A stretch of DNA of 64,000 bases from an uncultured Oscillospiraceae bacterium (GTDB lineage Bacteria; Bacillota; Clostridia; Oscillospirales; Ruminococcaceae), in assembly GCA_910587335.1 (NCBI GenBank), contig CAJUMG010000001.1, positions 1 to 64,000 of the forward strand, read 5' to 3'. The position numbers and the translations under genes were made by a program. The notes below the pieces were generated by a model that was not told where the DNA came from, did not search any database, and saw only the letters and a program-made list of their open reading frames with translations. Below, one piece after another: positions 1 through 8,479 of this stretch (its first letter is position 1; the number at the start of each line of letters is the position of its first letter).

Positions 1-3
1 GAA

Positions 4-45
4 AAGCTACATTTCGGCCTCTTTCACAAGGCTAAAATGTAGCTT
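4..45 (-). terminator. Intrinsic terminator after the tRNA-Gln/tRNA-Pro unit
   Basis: Inverted repeat AAGCTACATTT / AAATGTAGCTT with a partly paired GGCC/GGCT interior lies just 3' of tRNA-Pro on the minus strand. The T-run that would follow lies at the window edge, so the terminator role is partly inferred. Confidence 0.6.
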
Positions 46-51
46 CCCACT

Positions 52-128
52 TGGTCGGAGTGGCGGGACTTGAACCCGCGGCCTCTTGGTCCCGAACCAA
101 GCACGCTACCAAACTGCGCTACACCCCG
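52..128 (-). tRNA. tRNA-Pro (anticodon CGG)
   Basis: A full cloverleaf reads on the minus strand. The acceptor begins CGGGGTG and pairs with CACTCCG, and the 3' CCA is encoded. The anticodon arm is CTTGG-TTCGGGA-CCAAG, giving CGG, and the T-arm contains GGTTCAAGTCC. It lies downstream of tRNA-Gln and shares that gene's promoter. Confidence 0.95.
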
Positions 129-169
129 AAGATGAAAATATCCAGCCAAAGCCGGATATTTTCTCTTTA

Positions 170-243
170 TGGCTGCCCGACTAGGATTCGAACCCAGACA
201 AACAGAGTCAGAGTCTGTCGTGCTACCTTTACACAATCGGGCA
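170..243 (-). tRNA. tRNA-Gln (anticodon CTG)
   Basis: The minus-strand cloverleaf starts TGCCCGATTG and has an encoded CCA. The anticodon arm is ACAGA-CTCTGAC-TCTGT, giving CTG. The T-arm carries GGTTCGAATCC. It is the first gene of a two-tRNA unit with tRNA-Pro. Confidence 0.94.
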
Positions 244-257
244 ATATGACTTTTATT

Positions 258-285
258 ATTATACCTTTTTTCCCTTATTTGTCAA
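258..285 (-). promoter_or_regulatory. Sigma-A type promoter for the tRNA-Gln/tRNA-Pro unit
   Basis: On the minus strand TTGACA, a 16-bp spacer and TATAAT lie about 15 bp upstream of the tRNA-Gln 5' end. Both hexamers match consensus exactly. Confidence 0.85.
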
Positions 286-319
286 TAGGATTACAACGGT
301 TTTTCGCAAATTTTTTCTA

Positions 320-348
320 TTTCTTTTTGGCATATTTTGTTGTATAAT
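320..348 (+). promoter_or_regulatory. Likely trxA promoter
   Basis: A perfect TATAAT at 343-348 sits about 43 bp upstream of the trxA start. The -35 region at 320-325 (TTTCTT) is weak, so only the -10 is well supported. Confidence 0.5.
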
Positions 349-390
349 GAGAAGCATAACCTTAAGAATTTAAAAAAGGAGGATATTTTC

Positions 391-711
391 ATGGCGACTG
401 CTCACTTTACCCAAGAAAGTTTTCAAACCGAAGTTTTGAATAAAAAAGGAATCGCGCTGGTAGACTTCTGGGCTACCTGGTGCGGCCCTTGCCGTATGCT
501 CGGCCCGGTGATTGACGAACTGGCCAATGAATTAGAGGGCTCCGTTCTGGTTGGCAAGGTGAATGTGGACGAAGAGGAGGCGCTGGCGCGGCAGTACCAG
601 GTTATGAGCATCCCCACCCTGTATATCTTTAAGGATGGAGAACCGGTCAGCCGAATTGTAGGCGCAGTTCCGAAAGAGAAAATTCTGGAAGCGCTGGATG
701 CCGCAAAATAG
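391..711 (+). CDS. trxA: Thioredoxin
   Basis: Small cytosolic dithiol-disulfide oxidoreductase of 106 residues, the usual thioredoxin length. The active site WCGPC is at about residues 30-34 within the typical VDFWATWCGPCRM context, and the cis-proline loop (MSIPTLYIF) follows. These are the hallmarks of TrxA, which keeps protein cysteines reduced and supplies electrons to reductases. The ATG at 391 is chosen over an upstream in-frame ATG at 337 because AAAGGAGG lies at the right distance before it and the -10 box overlaps the upstream one. No thioredoxin reductase lies next to it. A good terminator follows, so it is probably monocistronic. Confidence 0.96.
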   Translation: MATAHFTQESFQTEVLNKKGIALVDFWATWCGPCRMLGPVIDELANELEGSVLVGKVNVDEEEALARQYQVMSIPTLYIFKDGEPVSRIVGAVPKEKILEALDAAK

Positions 712-726
712 TTTTGTCGTTAGCTG

Positions 727-757
727 GGCTCGCCGTTTGTGCGGGCCTTGTTTTTTC
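727..757 (+). terminator. Intrinsic terminator of trxA
   Basis: A 7-bp stem GGCTCGC / GCGGGCC (one T-G pair), a 7-nt loop, and then TTGTTTTTT. It starts 15 bp past the trxA stop codon. Confidence 0.85.
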
Positions 758-815
758 ATATAGGCCCAGCTCTCGGCAAAAAGATCTACCCAGCCTTTTG
801 ACAAGGAGAGATTGT

Positions 816-1616
816 ATGAGTTCGTTTGCCCTTAAGCTGACCGCTTTGGTCTTTATGCTGTTGGATCACATTTACGAGTTTTTCGGCTCTACCGGTATGA
901 TTCCCATTTGGTTTACCTGGCTGGGCCGCCTTTCCGCCCCTATCTTTTGTTTTTGCATGGCCCAGGGAATCTTTTATACCCATAACCGAAAAGCGTACCT
1001 TCTGCGCATGTATCTTTTCTCCGCCGCCATGTATGCCGGCAACTGGATTTTGTCCATCTTGCTGCCGGATGGCTCTGGCGGGATTATTCCCAATAACATC
1101 CTCGCTTCCCTGCTGCTGGGCGCGGCGGTCATCGTCTGTATGGAGGAGATGGCAAAAGACCGACAAAAGGGCCAGACCGTTTGGATGTATTTCATCGGCA
1201 TAGAATTGGCAAGCTTTTTTGTGGGCGACGCACTTTCCCGCGCCGGACAAACTACGGCAGCGCAGCTTTTGCAAATGCTGATCCCTACTCCTTTAACGGT
1301 GGAAGGCGGCGTCTTTTTTGTGCTGTTGGGACCGCTGTTTTACTATTTTCGCCTTTCGAAAAAGAAAACCGCTCTTATGTATCTGGTTTTTTCCCTTGGC
1401 TTGTGCCTGAGCTCCTCGGTCGCCTGGTATGCGCTGGGAGTACCTTTCTGGGACGCCTTTTTTGGCGTCTATTACCAATGGATGATGGTTTTCGCTCTGC
1501 CGTTTTTGTGGTTTTATAACGGCAAAAAGGGACGATATTCCCTTAAATATCTCTTTTACTTATTTTATCCGCTGCATATTTGGATTTTGTATGTCGCCGC
1601 CCGCCTTTTCGCGTAG
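816..1616 (+). CDS. TraX-family integral membrane protein
   Basis: A 266-residue, very hydrophobic protein with about eight predicted membrane segments. The N-terminal pattern (FALKLTALVFMLLDHIYEF, then a WLGRLSAPIFCFCMAQGIF stretch) is characteristic of the TraX family. The founding member acetylates F-pilin, but most chromosomal Firmicute members have no known substrate. The start at 816 is chosen because ACAAGGAGAG precedes it at a normal distance; the longer open frame from 714 runs through the trxA terminator and has no ribosome binding site. No conjugation genes are nearby, so a conjugative role is not implied. It may modify an envelope component, but that is inference. Confidence 0.8.
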   Translation: MSSFALKLTALVFMLLDHIYEFFGSTGMIPIWFTWLGRLSAPIFCFCMAQGIFYTHNRKAYLLRMYLFSAAMYAGNWILSILLPDGSGGIIPNNILASLLLGAAVIVCMEEMAKDRQKGQTVWMYFIGIELASFFVGDALSRAGQTTAAQLLQMLIPTPLTVEGGVFFVLLGPLFYYFRLSKKKTALMYLVFSLGLCLSSSVAWYALGVPFWDAFFGVYYQWMMVFALPFLWFYNGKKGRYSLKYLFYLFYPLHIWILYVAARLFA

Positions 1617-1625
1617 CTTCTGCCC

Positions 1626-1667
1626 AAAAAGCGGGAGGATTCCTTTTGTGGAATTCTCCCGCTTTTT
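1626..1667. terminator. Bidirectional terminator between convergent traX-like and glsA genes
   Basis: AAAAAGCGGGAG... and ...CTCCCGCTTTTT form a long stem (with ATTCC/GGAAT pairing inside) between convergent genes. Both strands have T-runs after the stem. Confidence 0.92.
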
Positions 1668-1678
1668 CTGTGCCGCTT

Positions 1679-2596
1679 TTAAAAAATGCTCAGGTATAGT
1701 TTTCGGCTTAAAGCCTCTAGCGCACGGATACCCGCAACACTGTTCCCTTTTTCATCCAGCGCCGGCGAAAAAATGCCAATCCCCATCCGGGTGGGAACCA
1801 CCGCCATGATCCCGCCGCCAACCCCGCTTTTTGCCGGTACCCCCACCTTGACCGCAAAGTCTCCGGAACCGTCGTACATGCCGCAGGTCATTAAGATGGC
1901 GTTGACATAGCTTGCGTACTCCGATGGAAAAATCCGCTCGCCGTCCTGGGCTGGGCGGCCATGACTGGCCAGCGCAAAACCGATATGGGCCAGGTCCACA
2001 CAGTCCACCTGAATGGAGCAGGCGCGAAAATAGCAGTCCAGCACCTGTTCTACGTCATCCTCAATCATGCCGTAGGTTTTTAACAGATAGGCCAGCGCCC
2101 GATTTTTGTTCCCCGTCCTTTTTTCGGATTGGTATACCTTCTCATCCAGGCCAATTTTATCATTGCCGGCCAAACGCCGGGTAAGCTCAAGCAAACGATC
2201 AAATCGCTCCTCATAGCTGGCGCCGCCAATCATGGTGCACATGGCAATCGCTCCCATATTGACCATTGGATTGATATGGTCGCTCAGCAGGGTCTGCTCT
2301 GTGTAGTTAATCGCGTCAAAGGGCTTTCCTGTGGCTTCTACCCCTACATGGGCGCGGACGTATTCCACGCCGTTATCCATCAGCGCCTGTAAAAGCAAAA
2401 TCGGCTTGACGATACTTTGAATCGTAAAAACCTTGCCACAATCTCCCGCACGGCTGAATCGACCGTCGCTGGAAAGGATGGCAATGCCAAAATCCGCCGG
2501 ATTTGCTTTGGCCAGCTCAGGGATATAGCTGGCAACCTTTCCCTCCTTTGAAAAAACAGTACATTCTTTCAGTATTTCCTCCAACAGCTCATCCAT
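1679..2596 (-). CDS. glsA: Glutaminase A
   Basis: Hydrolyses L-glutamine to glutamate and ammonia. The 305-residue protein has the beta-lactamase-like glutaminase fold signature: the catalytic serine motif (TIQSIVKP) near residue 65, a conserved VNMGAIA stretch, and the C-terminal AKSGVGGGI segment typical of the family. The N-terminus MDELLEEILKEC followed by GKVASYIPEL is the usual family start. The ATG at 2596 is favoured because AGGTGAT lies 8-9 nt upstream; in-frame starts at 2605 and 2656 would lengthen it slightly. It follows sigF by under 100 bp and could receive read-through from the spoIIA operon, but no functional link is evident. Confidence 0.94.
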   Translation of the reverse strand: MDELLEEILKECTVFSKEGKVASYIPELAKANPADFGIAILSSDGRFSRAGDCGKVFTIQSIVKPILLLQALMDNGVEYVRAHVGVEATGKPFDAINYTEQTLLSDHINPMVNMGAIAMCTMIGGASYEERFDRLLELTRRLAGNDKIGLDEKVYQSEKRTGNKNRALAYLLKTYGMIEDDVEQVLDCYFRACSIQVDCVDLAHIGFALASHGRPAQDGERIFPSEYASYVNAILMTCGMYDGSGDFAVKVGVPAKSGVGGGIMAVVPTRMGIGIFSPALDEKGNSVAGIRALEALSRKLYLSIF

Positions 2597-2693
2597 GGTT
2601 CCCATCACCTTTTCTTGATTTAGAACCAGAATATCAGCCGGTGGGGAGCTTGTCAAGAGAAAAGCGCCCTTCCCCCAAAAATGATATGCGCCG

Positions 2694-3356
2694 TCACAAC
2701 AGCAGCTCGCGCATCTGCAGCAAAATCTTTTTTTCTCGCCTGGAAACCTGTACCTGTGTCATGCCCAGGGCCGCCGCTGTTTCCACCTGGGTTTTCCCTT
2801 TAAAATATCGCAGCTGAATCAGCATCTGGTCCCTTTCTTCCAAGCACCGCAGCACCTGCCGCAGAGAAAGGCTGTCCGCCAGCTGCTCTTCTGGCGATTC
2901 TACCGGCAGATCGATTTGCGGGGCTCCGTCCTCATCGCTGCCGGTCAGCGACAAAGCCGGCGCGGCGGCAGACAAAGCCTCCACCACCGACGAAACCTCT
3001 ATCCCCAAAGCCTCGGCCAATTCATTGACCGTTGGTTCGCGCCCCCACTCGATCGAAAGCCGCTCTCGGGTCCGCGTCGCTTTCAGGGACAGCTCCTTCA
3101 GGGTACGGGATACTTTAACGGTTCCGCCGTCCCGAAACAGCCGGCGCATCTCTCCTAAAATCACCGGAACCGCATAGGTGGAAAAACGAACCCCTCTTTC
3201 CTGGTCAAAGGCGTCGGTGGCCTTCACCAATCCCATGCAGCCCGCTTGGAACAGATCTTCGTATTCAATTCCCCTGCCCTTAAACCGGTGGGCGCAGGCG
3301 TGAACCAGCCCCATATTTTGCTTAATGATCTCATCGCGTCCGGCGGTAATCGGCAT
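2694..3356 (-). CDS. sigF: Sporulation sigma factor F
   Basis: Forespore-specific RNA polymerase sigma factor of 220 residues. Region 2 (IEYEDLFQAGCMGLVKATDAF) and the VRFSTYAVPVILGEMRRLFRD core-binding helix are near-signature for the SigF/SigG group. Region 3 begins around residue 85, and region 4 with its helix-turn-helix (TQVETAAALGMTQVQVSRREK) ends the protein. It is the third gene of the spoIIA operon, with one base between the spoIIAB stop and its ATG, implying translational coupling. In the family, SpoIIAB holds SigF inactive until SpoIIAA releases it after asymmetric division. SigG is a close relative, but the operon context settles the call. Confidence 0.97.
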   Translation of the reverse strand: MPITAGRDEIIKQNMGLVHACAHRFKGRGIEYEDLFQAGCMGLVKATDAFDQERGVRFSTYAVPVILGEMRRLFRDGGTVKVSRTLKELSLKATRTRERLSIEWGREPTVNELAEALGIEVSSVVEALSAAAPALSLTGSDEDGAPQIDLPVESPEEQLADSLSLRQVLRCLEERDQMLIQLRYFKGKTQVETAAALGMTQVQVSRREKKILLQMRELLL

Positions 3357-3357
3357 G

Positions 3358-3798
3358 TTATTCGGCTCCTTTGGACAGGATCGTCTTTTCCAGCGTTACC
3401 GATGTGCCGCGGCCTACACGGGACCGAACCGCTACCTTGTCCATAAAGGCTTCCATTACAGCAAATCCCAACCCGGACCGCTCCCCGGTGGGACAGGTGG
3501 TGTACAGCGGCTCCATTGCCTGCTTAACGTTTGGGATGCCACAGCCAGTATCTCGAACCCGGATGACAATCTTGTTTTTCTCCAGAATTTTTGCGTGTAT
3601 GTAAATTGTGCCGATTTCCTCTTTATATCCATGGACAATGGCGTTGGTTACAGCCTCGCTCACCGCCGTTTTTAAATCCGCCAGCTCCTCAATGGTCGGG
3701 TCCAGCGCTGCCGCAAAAGCGGACAGGGCAGTCCTAGCAAATGCCTCGTTGGCAGAACGGCTGGGAAAGGACAGCTTTATTTCATTTAACACTTTCAT
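3358..3798 (-). CDS. spoIIAB: Anti-sigma F factor / serine kinase SpoIIAB
   Basis: GHKL-fold ATP-binding protein of 146 residues that binds SigF and also phosphorylates SpoIIAA. The N box (LKTAVSEAVTNAIVHGY, with E and N ligands) is near residue 45-60, the G1 box (VRDTGCGIPN) near 85-95, and the G2 region (TGERSGLGFAVME) near 110-120. The ATG at 3798 overlaps the spoIIAA stop by four bases (ATGA), the classic coupled arrangement. A longer open frame upstream only reads antisense-like sequence through spoIIAA and is discounted. Length and gene order match the standard spoIIA operon. Confidence 0.97.
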   Translation of the reverse strand: MKVLNEIKLSFPSRSANEAFARTALSAFAAALDPTIEELADLKTAVSEAVTNAIVHGYKEEIGTIYIHAKILEKNKIVIRVRDTGCGIPNVKQAMEPLYTTCPTGERSGLGFAVMEAFMDKVAVRSRVGRGTSVTLEKTILSKGAE

Positions 3799-4151
3799 AC
3801 CCGTGCCTCCGTTTTTTCTGGGTTTGCCCCACTTTTGGGCGGTGACGAATGAATCGACGCAATGCGGTCCAGTCCCGCCAGCCGCATCACCTTTTTGATG
3901 GATGGCAGCGGGTTGTGAATCTCCACCACCCCATCCCATTCCTGTATTAACCGGTATCTGCCCATAACCAAGCCGATACCGGAACTATCCATAAAGGTCA
4001 CGTCCCGAAAATCCAAAATCAACGTATCCGGCCGGACCCTTTTCAGCATCCCGTCAATCTCTTCCCGCAGGGCCCCTGCACCATGATGGTCGATTTCCCC
4101 GATCAGACAGGCGGTCACTCGCTTTTCTTCGGTATATAGCTTCAGTGGCAT
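3795..4151 (-). CDS. spoIIAA: Anti-anti-sigma factor SpoIIAA
   Basis: STAS-domain protein of 118 residues that, when dephosphorylated, displaces SigF from SpoIIAB. The diagnostic phosphorylation loop DVTFMDSSGIGLVMGRY contains the target serine. The ATG is preceded by AAAGGAGGAG at ideal spacing. It is first in the spoIIAA-spoIIAB-sigF operon. I could not find a convincing sigma-H or Spo0A motif upstream, and the 117 bp between it and folC are mostly occupied by an inverted repeat. Confidence 0.96.
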   Translation of the reverse strand: MPLKLYTEEKRVTACLIGEIDHHGAGALREEIDGMLKRVRPDTLILDFRDVTFMDSSGIGLVMGRYRLIQEWDGVVEIHNPLPSIKKVMRLAGLDRIASIHSSPPKSGANPEKTEARV

Positions 4152-4183
4152 GTCCGCTCCTCCTTTGTATCTCTATCTTGGGC

Positions 4184-4229
4184 ATAAGAAAAGCCCCCAT
4201 TCGGTACATCTACCAGAATAAGGGCTTAT
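4184..4229 (-). terminator. Possible terminator between folC and spoIIAA
   Basis: On the minus strand ATAAGCCC ... GGGGGCTTTTCTTAT form an imperfect stem with a large loop followed by a short T-rich stretch. It could end folC transcription, but the loop is long. Confidence 0.4.
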
Positions 4230-4268
4230 CCATAAAAAATTTGTCACAATCGCGCGGTTTGTCTGTTT

Positions 4269-5552
4269 TTATTTTTCAGCGAACCGCTTTTGCAAAAGGG
4301 GACGTAATTCCGCTGCCAGATACAGCGATCCGCAGCAGAATAACGCTGTGTCTTTATCGAGAAGCAAAGCCGCCTGCGCAACGGCCTCTTGAAGATCTGT
4401 AAAGGCCTGGACCTTTGGCGTGACCTTCTTCAGCTCCCGCGCCAATTCTTCCCCTGGCAACGCTCTGGGATTGTCCGGCGCAACAGCAAAAACGGCCGCC
4501 GCCTGTCTCCCTATCTTCGCCGAAGCGGCCGCCCAGTCCTTGTCCCGCAGCATCCCCATGATCACAATTTTCTTTTTATCTGTCAAGGCCATTGCCTTTT
4601 CAAGCGCCTCGCAGCCCTGGGGGTTATGAGCCCCATCTAAAACCACCAACGGATCAACCGAAATTCGCTCCATCCGCGCCGGGAAGGATACTTTTGCGAT
4701 ACCATCTGTAATATTTTTGTCGGTTATTGCAAATCCTTGGGATTTTATAGCCGAAATGGCCGAAACCGCTGTTAAACAGTTGTAAACCTGGTGTCTTCCC
4801 GCCAGCGGCAGGTCAAAATCCAAACCCTCGCATCGAAACCGGGAGCCTAGAATACTTTCCGTATGAATTTCGACAGATTCTGCATTGGGTAAAATCAGGC
4901 AGTTGTCCTTTTCCGCGCACTGCTTCATAATTTCCTCCAGCGCTTCCGGCTCCTGCCGCGGATAGGATACGCAAATTCCCCCGGGTTTTAAAATTCCACA
5001 TTTTTCAAAGGCAATCTGCCCCAATGTATCCCCTAAAATCTGCGTGTGATCATACCCAATGGCGCATATGACCGACACCAGGCTCCGGCTGATTCCATTG
5101 GTCGCATCCAATCGGCCTCCCAATCCCACTTCCAGACAGACCACCTGGCATTTTTGCCGGGCAAACCAGAGCATTCCCAATGCGGTGACCACCTCGAATT
5201 CCGCCGGAACGATCCCCTGCTGTTCCATTACCTTTACAGCGGCGGCAATTTCTTCGCAAAGACAGGCCATCTCTTCTTCCGGGATCATCTGCCCGTTTAT
5301 TTGTATGCGCTCCCGAAAGGTCAGCACATAGGGAGAAACAAACATGCCGGTCCGATATCCCGCCTCCCGCAAAATCGAAGTGCACATGGCGGTAGTCGAT
5401 CCTTTTCCGTTGGTTCCGGCAATGTGGATAAAGTGCAGATTCTCCTGCGGATTGCCCAAAAGCGCCAGCAGCATTCGAATTCCCTTTAGACCCGGCTCTT
5501 TGGTAAAACGGCGAAAGGAATGGATAAACGCTTCGCTTTCCTGATAATTCAA
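4269..5552 (-). CDS. folC: Folylpolyglutamate synthase / dihydrofolate synthase
   Basis: Mur-ligase family enzyme of 427 residues that adds glutamate to folates and, in the bifunctional type, joins glutamate to dihydropteroate. The P-loop HIAGTNGKGSTTAMC is at about residues 43-57, the SPYVLTFRERIQINGQ folate-loop follows, and VVCLEVGLGGRLDATN is a family signature. The C-terminal domain has VVLDGAHNPQG. The start codon is TTG, with AGGGGGTG six bases upstream; no ATG start is available nearby. It sits between valS and spoIIA, separated from valS by a strong terminator, so folC probably has its own promoter. Confidence 0.95.
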   Translation of the reverse strand: MNYQESEAFIHSFRRFTKEPGLKGIRMLLALLGNPQENLHFIHIAGTNGKGSTTAMCTSILREAGYRTGMFVSPYVLTFRERIQINGQMIPEEEMACLCEEIAAAVKVMEQQGIVPAEFEVVTALGMLWFARQKCQVVCLEVGLGGRLDATNGISRSLVSVICAIGYDHTQILGDTLGQIAFEKCGILKPGGICVSYPRQEPEALEEIMKQCAEKDNCLILPNAESVEIHTESILGSRFRCEGLDFDLPLAGRHQVYNCLTAVSAISAIKSQGFAITDKNITDGIAKVSFPARMERISVDPLVVLDGAHNPQGCEALEKAMALTDKKKIVIMGMLRDKDWAAASAKIGRQAAAVFAVAPDNPRALPGEELARELKKVTPKVQAFTDLQEAVAQAALLLDKDTALFCCGSLYLAAELRPLLQKRFAEK

Positions 5553-5566
5553 TCAAGGCACCCCCT

Positions 5567-5598
5567 AAAAAGACAGGCGGATCCTACCGAATCCGCCC
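5567..5598 (-). terminator. Intrinsic terminator of valS
   Basis: On the minus strand GGCGGAT-TCGGTAGG-ATCCGCC is followed by TGTCTTTTT. The same T-rich tail runs into the folC ribosome binding site. Confidence 0.85.
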
Positions 5599-5618
5599 AC
5601 TTTGTCACAACAAATCCA

Positions 5619-8258
5619 TTACTTCGAGAAAGCGGCTATGCTCTCCAGGATTTTTTCCAGCCGCGCTTTGTGTTTTTCCAGCTTCACTCTTTCCGCCTCG
5701 ACCACATTTTGCGGCGCTTTTTCCAAAAAGCCCTGACTGGATAGCTTCTGTTCCACCATCGCAATATCCTTTTCGCAGATTTTGCGTTCCTTTTCCAGTC
5801 TCGCCAGTTCCTTTTCTTTATCCACCAGCTCATCCAGCGGGATAAAGATCACCGCTCCGTCGGTAATTACCTGCACCGCATCGGAGAAGTTCTCTCCCTC
5901 CTGCGGCGCCATACCCGAAACCTGTACGCTGGAGGCAGAGGCCAACCGCTCAATAAACATCGCACCGGACGAGAACACGCCGGTATGCTGCGTTTTGACA
6001 AATACCCTCGCTTTTTTGGAAGGAGGTACATTCATCTCCGCCCGGCGGTTGCGGATTGCCTTAATGGCGCCCATGATCTTTTCAAAATCCTCTTCCTCTT
6101 CTTTAAAGCAAAGGTCTTCCCGGTACTGGGGCCACGGGGCGATCATGATGCTTTCACAGTCGTTGGGAATCGCCTGCCAGATTTCCTCTGTGATGAACGG
6201 CATAATCGGATGCAAAAGTTTTAAGCACTGATTCATCACATAAACCAGCACCTGCTGGGCGCTTTTTGCCGACTCGCCCCCTGCCTGAATCCGGGATTTG
6301 GTCAACTCGATATACCAGTCGCACAGCACATCCCAGATAAAATCGTACAGCTTTTGCACCGCAATGCCCAGCTCGAATTTTTCCAGATTGTCGGTAACCT
6401 CTCGAATCAGGGTATTGAGCTTGCTTAACACCCATTTGTCCTCTGTCTGTAGCGAAGCCGGCAGCTCAGGCCGTTCGATTTCCTCCGACAGATTCATCAA
6501 AATAAACCGAGTGGCGTTCCAAAGCTTGTTGGCAAAATTCCGGCTGGCCTTGACCTTTTCCTCCACAAAACGCATGTCGTTTCCGGGACTGTTGTTGGTG
6601 GCCAGGGTAAAACGCAGCGCGTCGGCCCCATACTCATCAATCACCTTTAGCGGGTCAATCCCGTTGCCCAGAGACTTGGACATCTTTCGGCCCTGCGCGT
6701 CCCGCACAATGCCGTGGATAAACACCGTTTCAAACGGGGCCTTCCCCATATGGGCCACACCGGAAAAGATCATCCGCGCCACCCAGAAAAAGATGATATC
6801 ATACCCCGTGACCAAAGTGCTGGTGGGATAGAAATATCGAAGCTCCTCTGTGTCCTTGGGCCAGCCCAGCGTGGAAAAAGGCCACAGCGCCGAAGAAAAC
6901 CAGGTGTCCAGCGTATCCGGATCCTGCTCCAGTTTATGGCTGCCGCACTTGGGACAGGTCGAGGGTGCGTCCTTTGCCACGATCACCTCGCCGCAGTCCT
7001 GGCAGTACCATGCCGGAATACGGTGACCCCACCACAGCTGCCGGGAGATGCACCAATCTCGGATATTCTCCATCCAGTGATAGTAGATTTTGCTGAACCG
7101 GTCGGGGACAAATTTCGTCTCTCCCCGGCGGACCGCCTCAATGGCAGGACCGGCCAGTGGCTCCATTTTTACAAACCACTGTTTGGAAACCCGCGGCTCC
7201 ACCACCGTGGAACAGCGGTAACAGGATCCTACATTGTGCTTGTGATCCTCGATCTTGACCAAAAAGCCCTCGGACTCCAGGTCAGCCACGATCTGCTTGC
7301 GGCATTCATACCGCTCCATCCCCTGATACCTTCCGCCGTTTTGGTTGATGGTGCCATCCTCATTCATCACATTGATGACCGGAAGGTCGTGCCGCAGTCC
7401 CACCTCAAAATCATTGGGGTCATGGGCAGGGGTGATCTTTACCACGCCGGTTCCAAAATCCATCTCCACATAGCTGTCCGCCACAATGGGGATTTCTCTG
7501 CCCACCAACGGCAGAATAACCGTTTTGCCCACCAAGTCCTTGTATCGCGCATCCTCCGGGTGAACCGCTAGCGCTGTATCGCCCAACAGCGTTTCCGGGC
7601 GGGTCGTGGCAATCTCTAAATAGCCGCTTCCATCGGACAAAGGATAGCGGATATGCCAAAAATGGCCGTCATGCTCTTCATATTCCACCTCCGCGTCGGA
7701 GATCGAGGTCATACAATGGGGACACCAATTGATGATCCGCTCGCCGCGGTAGATTAAGCCTTTTTCATAAAGCCGGACGAATACCTCCCGAACCGCGTCG
7801 GAGCAGCCCTCGTCCAAGGTAAAGCGCTCCCGCTCCCAGTCGCAGGATGAGCCCATTTTTTTCAGCTGTTCAACAATTCTGCCGCTGTAATTTCTCTTCC
7901 ATTCCCAGGCCCGCTCTAAAAAGCCTTCCCGGCCCAGTTCTTCCTTAGAGGTTCCTTCCCCGCGCATCGCCTCTACAATCTTTGCCTCGGTGGCGATGGA
8001 GGCATGATCGGTGCCCGGCAGCCACAGCGCCTCGTATCCCTGCATTCGCTTAAACCGAGTCATGCTGTCCTGCAAGGTGCAGTCCAGCGCGTGGCCCAAA
8101 TGCAGCTGACCGGTGATGTTGGGCGGCGGCATTACAATGGTGTAGGGCTTCTTTTGGGGGTTTGGCTGGGCATGGAAATACCGATTTTCCAACCAAAACC
8201 GATAGGTTCTGTCCTCCACCTGTTTGGGGTCATAGACCTTTTCCAGTTCTTTTTTCAT
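5619..8258 (-). CDS. valS: Valyl-tRNA synthetase
   Basis: Class I aminoacyl-tRNA synthetase of 879 residues that charges tRNA-Val. The HIGH motif appears as HLGH at residues 53-56 in PPPNITGQLHLGHAL, and KMSKS appears in GRKMSKSLGNGIDP. An editing domain lies between them, a cysteine-bearing zinc motif (CQDCGEV...CPKCG) is present, and a C-terminal coiled coil (LDELVDKEKELARLEKERK) is typical of ValRS. The ATG at 8258 is chosen because GGAGGAAAGC lies just upstream; an in-frame ATG at 8291 lacks one. Unlike serS in this window, its roughly 80-nt leader shows no T-box. Confidence 0.97.
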   Translation of the reverse strand: MKKELEKVYDPKQVEDRTYRFWLENRYFHAQPNPQKKPYTIVMPPPNITGQLHLGHALDCTLQDSMTRFKRMQGYEALWLPGTDHASIATEAKIVEAMRGEGTSKEELGREGFLERAWEWKRNYSGRIVEQLKKMGSSCDWERERFTLDEGCSDAVREVFVRLYEKGLIYRGERIINWCPHCMTSISDAEVEYEEHDGHFWHIRYPLSDGSGYLEIATTRPETLLGDTALAVHPEDARYKDLVGKTVILPLVGREIPIVADSYVEMDFGTGVVKITPAHDPNDFEVGLRHDLPVINVMNEDGTINQNGGRYQGMERYECRKQIVADLESEGFLVKIEDHKHNVGSCYRCSTVVEPRVSKQWFVKMEPLAGPAIEAVRRGETKFVPDRFSKIYYHWMENIRDWCISRQLWWGHRIPAWYCQDCGEVIVAKDAPSTCPKCGSHKLEQDPDTLDTWFSSALWPFSTLGWPKDTEELRYFYPTSTLVTGYDIIFFWVARMIFSGVAHMGKAPFETVFIHGIVRDAQGRKMSKSLGNGIDPLKVIDEYGADALRFTLATNNSPGNDMRFVEEKVKASRNFANKLWNATRFILMNLSEEIERPELPASLQTEDKWVLSKLNTLIREVTDNLEKFELGIAVQKLYDFIWDVLCDWYIELTKSRIQAGGESAKSAQQVLVYVMNQCLKLLHPIMPFITEEIWQAIPNDCESIMIAPWPQYREDLCFKEEEEDFEKIMGAIKAIRNRRAEMNVPPSKKARVFVKTQHTGVFSSGAMFIERLASASSVQVSGMAPQEGENFSDAVQVITDGAVIFIPLDELVDKEKELARLEKERKICEKDIAMVEQKLSSQGFLEKAPQNVVEAERVKLEKHKARLEKILESIAAFSK

Positions 8259-8344
8259 TTTGCTTTCCTCCTTCCGCGCCGTTTCAGCCATGTAAGCAGC
8301 TTTATCAGGCGCGTCTCATTGCCCATGTATTGGGCTTATCCGAT

Positions 8345-8373
8345 ATTATACTGAAATTTCCGCCAAAAAGCAA
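8345..8373 (-). promoter_or_regulatory. valS promoter
   Basis: On the minus strand TTGCTT, a 17-bp spacer and a perfect TATAAT lie about 87 bp upstream of the valS start. The intervening leader holds no T-box sequence. Confidence 0.75.
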
Positions 8374-8405
8374 CGAAAAAACTTGTAAAAAAGCTTTCTT
8401 TTCTA

Positions 8406-8457
8406 TTGACAACTGTATATAACTGTATATAATTATTATTAACGGTTATATACAGTT
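8406..8457 (+). promoter_or_regulatory. Promoter and palindromic operator of the GntR-ABC operon
   Basis: TTGACA (8406-8411), a 16-bp spacer and TATAAT (8428-8433). A perfect 13-bp inverted repeat, AACTGTATATAAC (8411-8423) and GTTATATACAGTT (8445-8457), brackets the -10 region, and a second direct copy of the left arm (8421-8433) overlaps the -10. This is what an autorepressing GntR operator looks like; the binding itself is inferred. Confidence 0.85.
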
Positions 8458-8479
8458 GTGATGGGAGGTGATCGCTTTT

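Noticed and set aside
8259..8340. T-box or other riboswitch in the valS leader
   Set aside because: No T-box sequence or terminator/antiterminator pair could be found in the roughly 80-nt leader.
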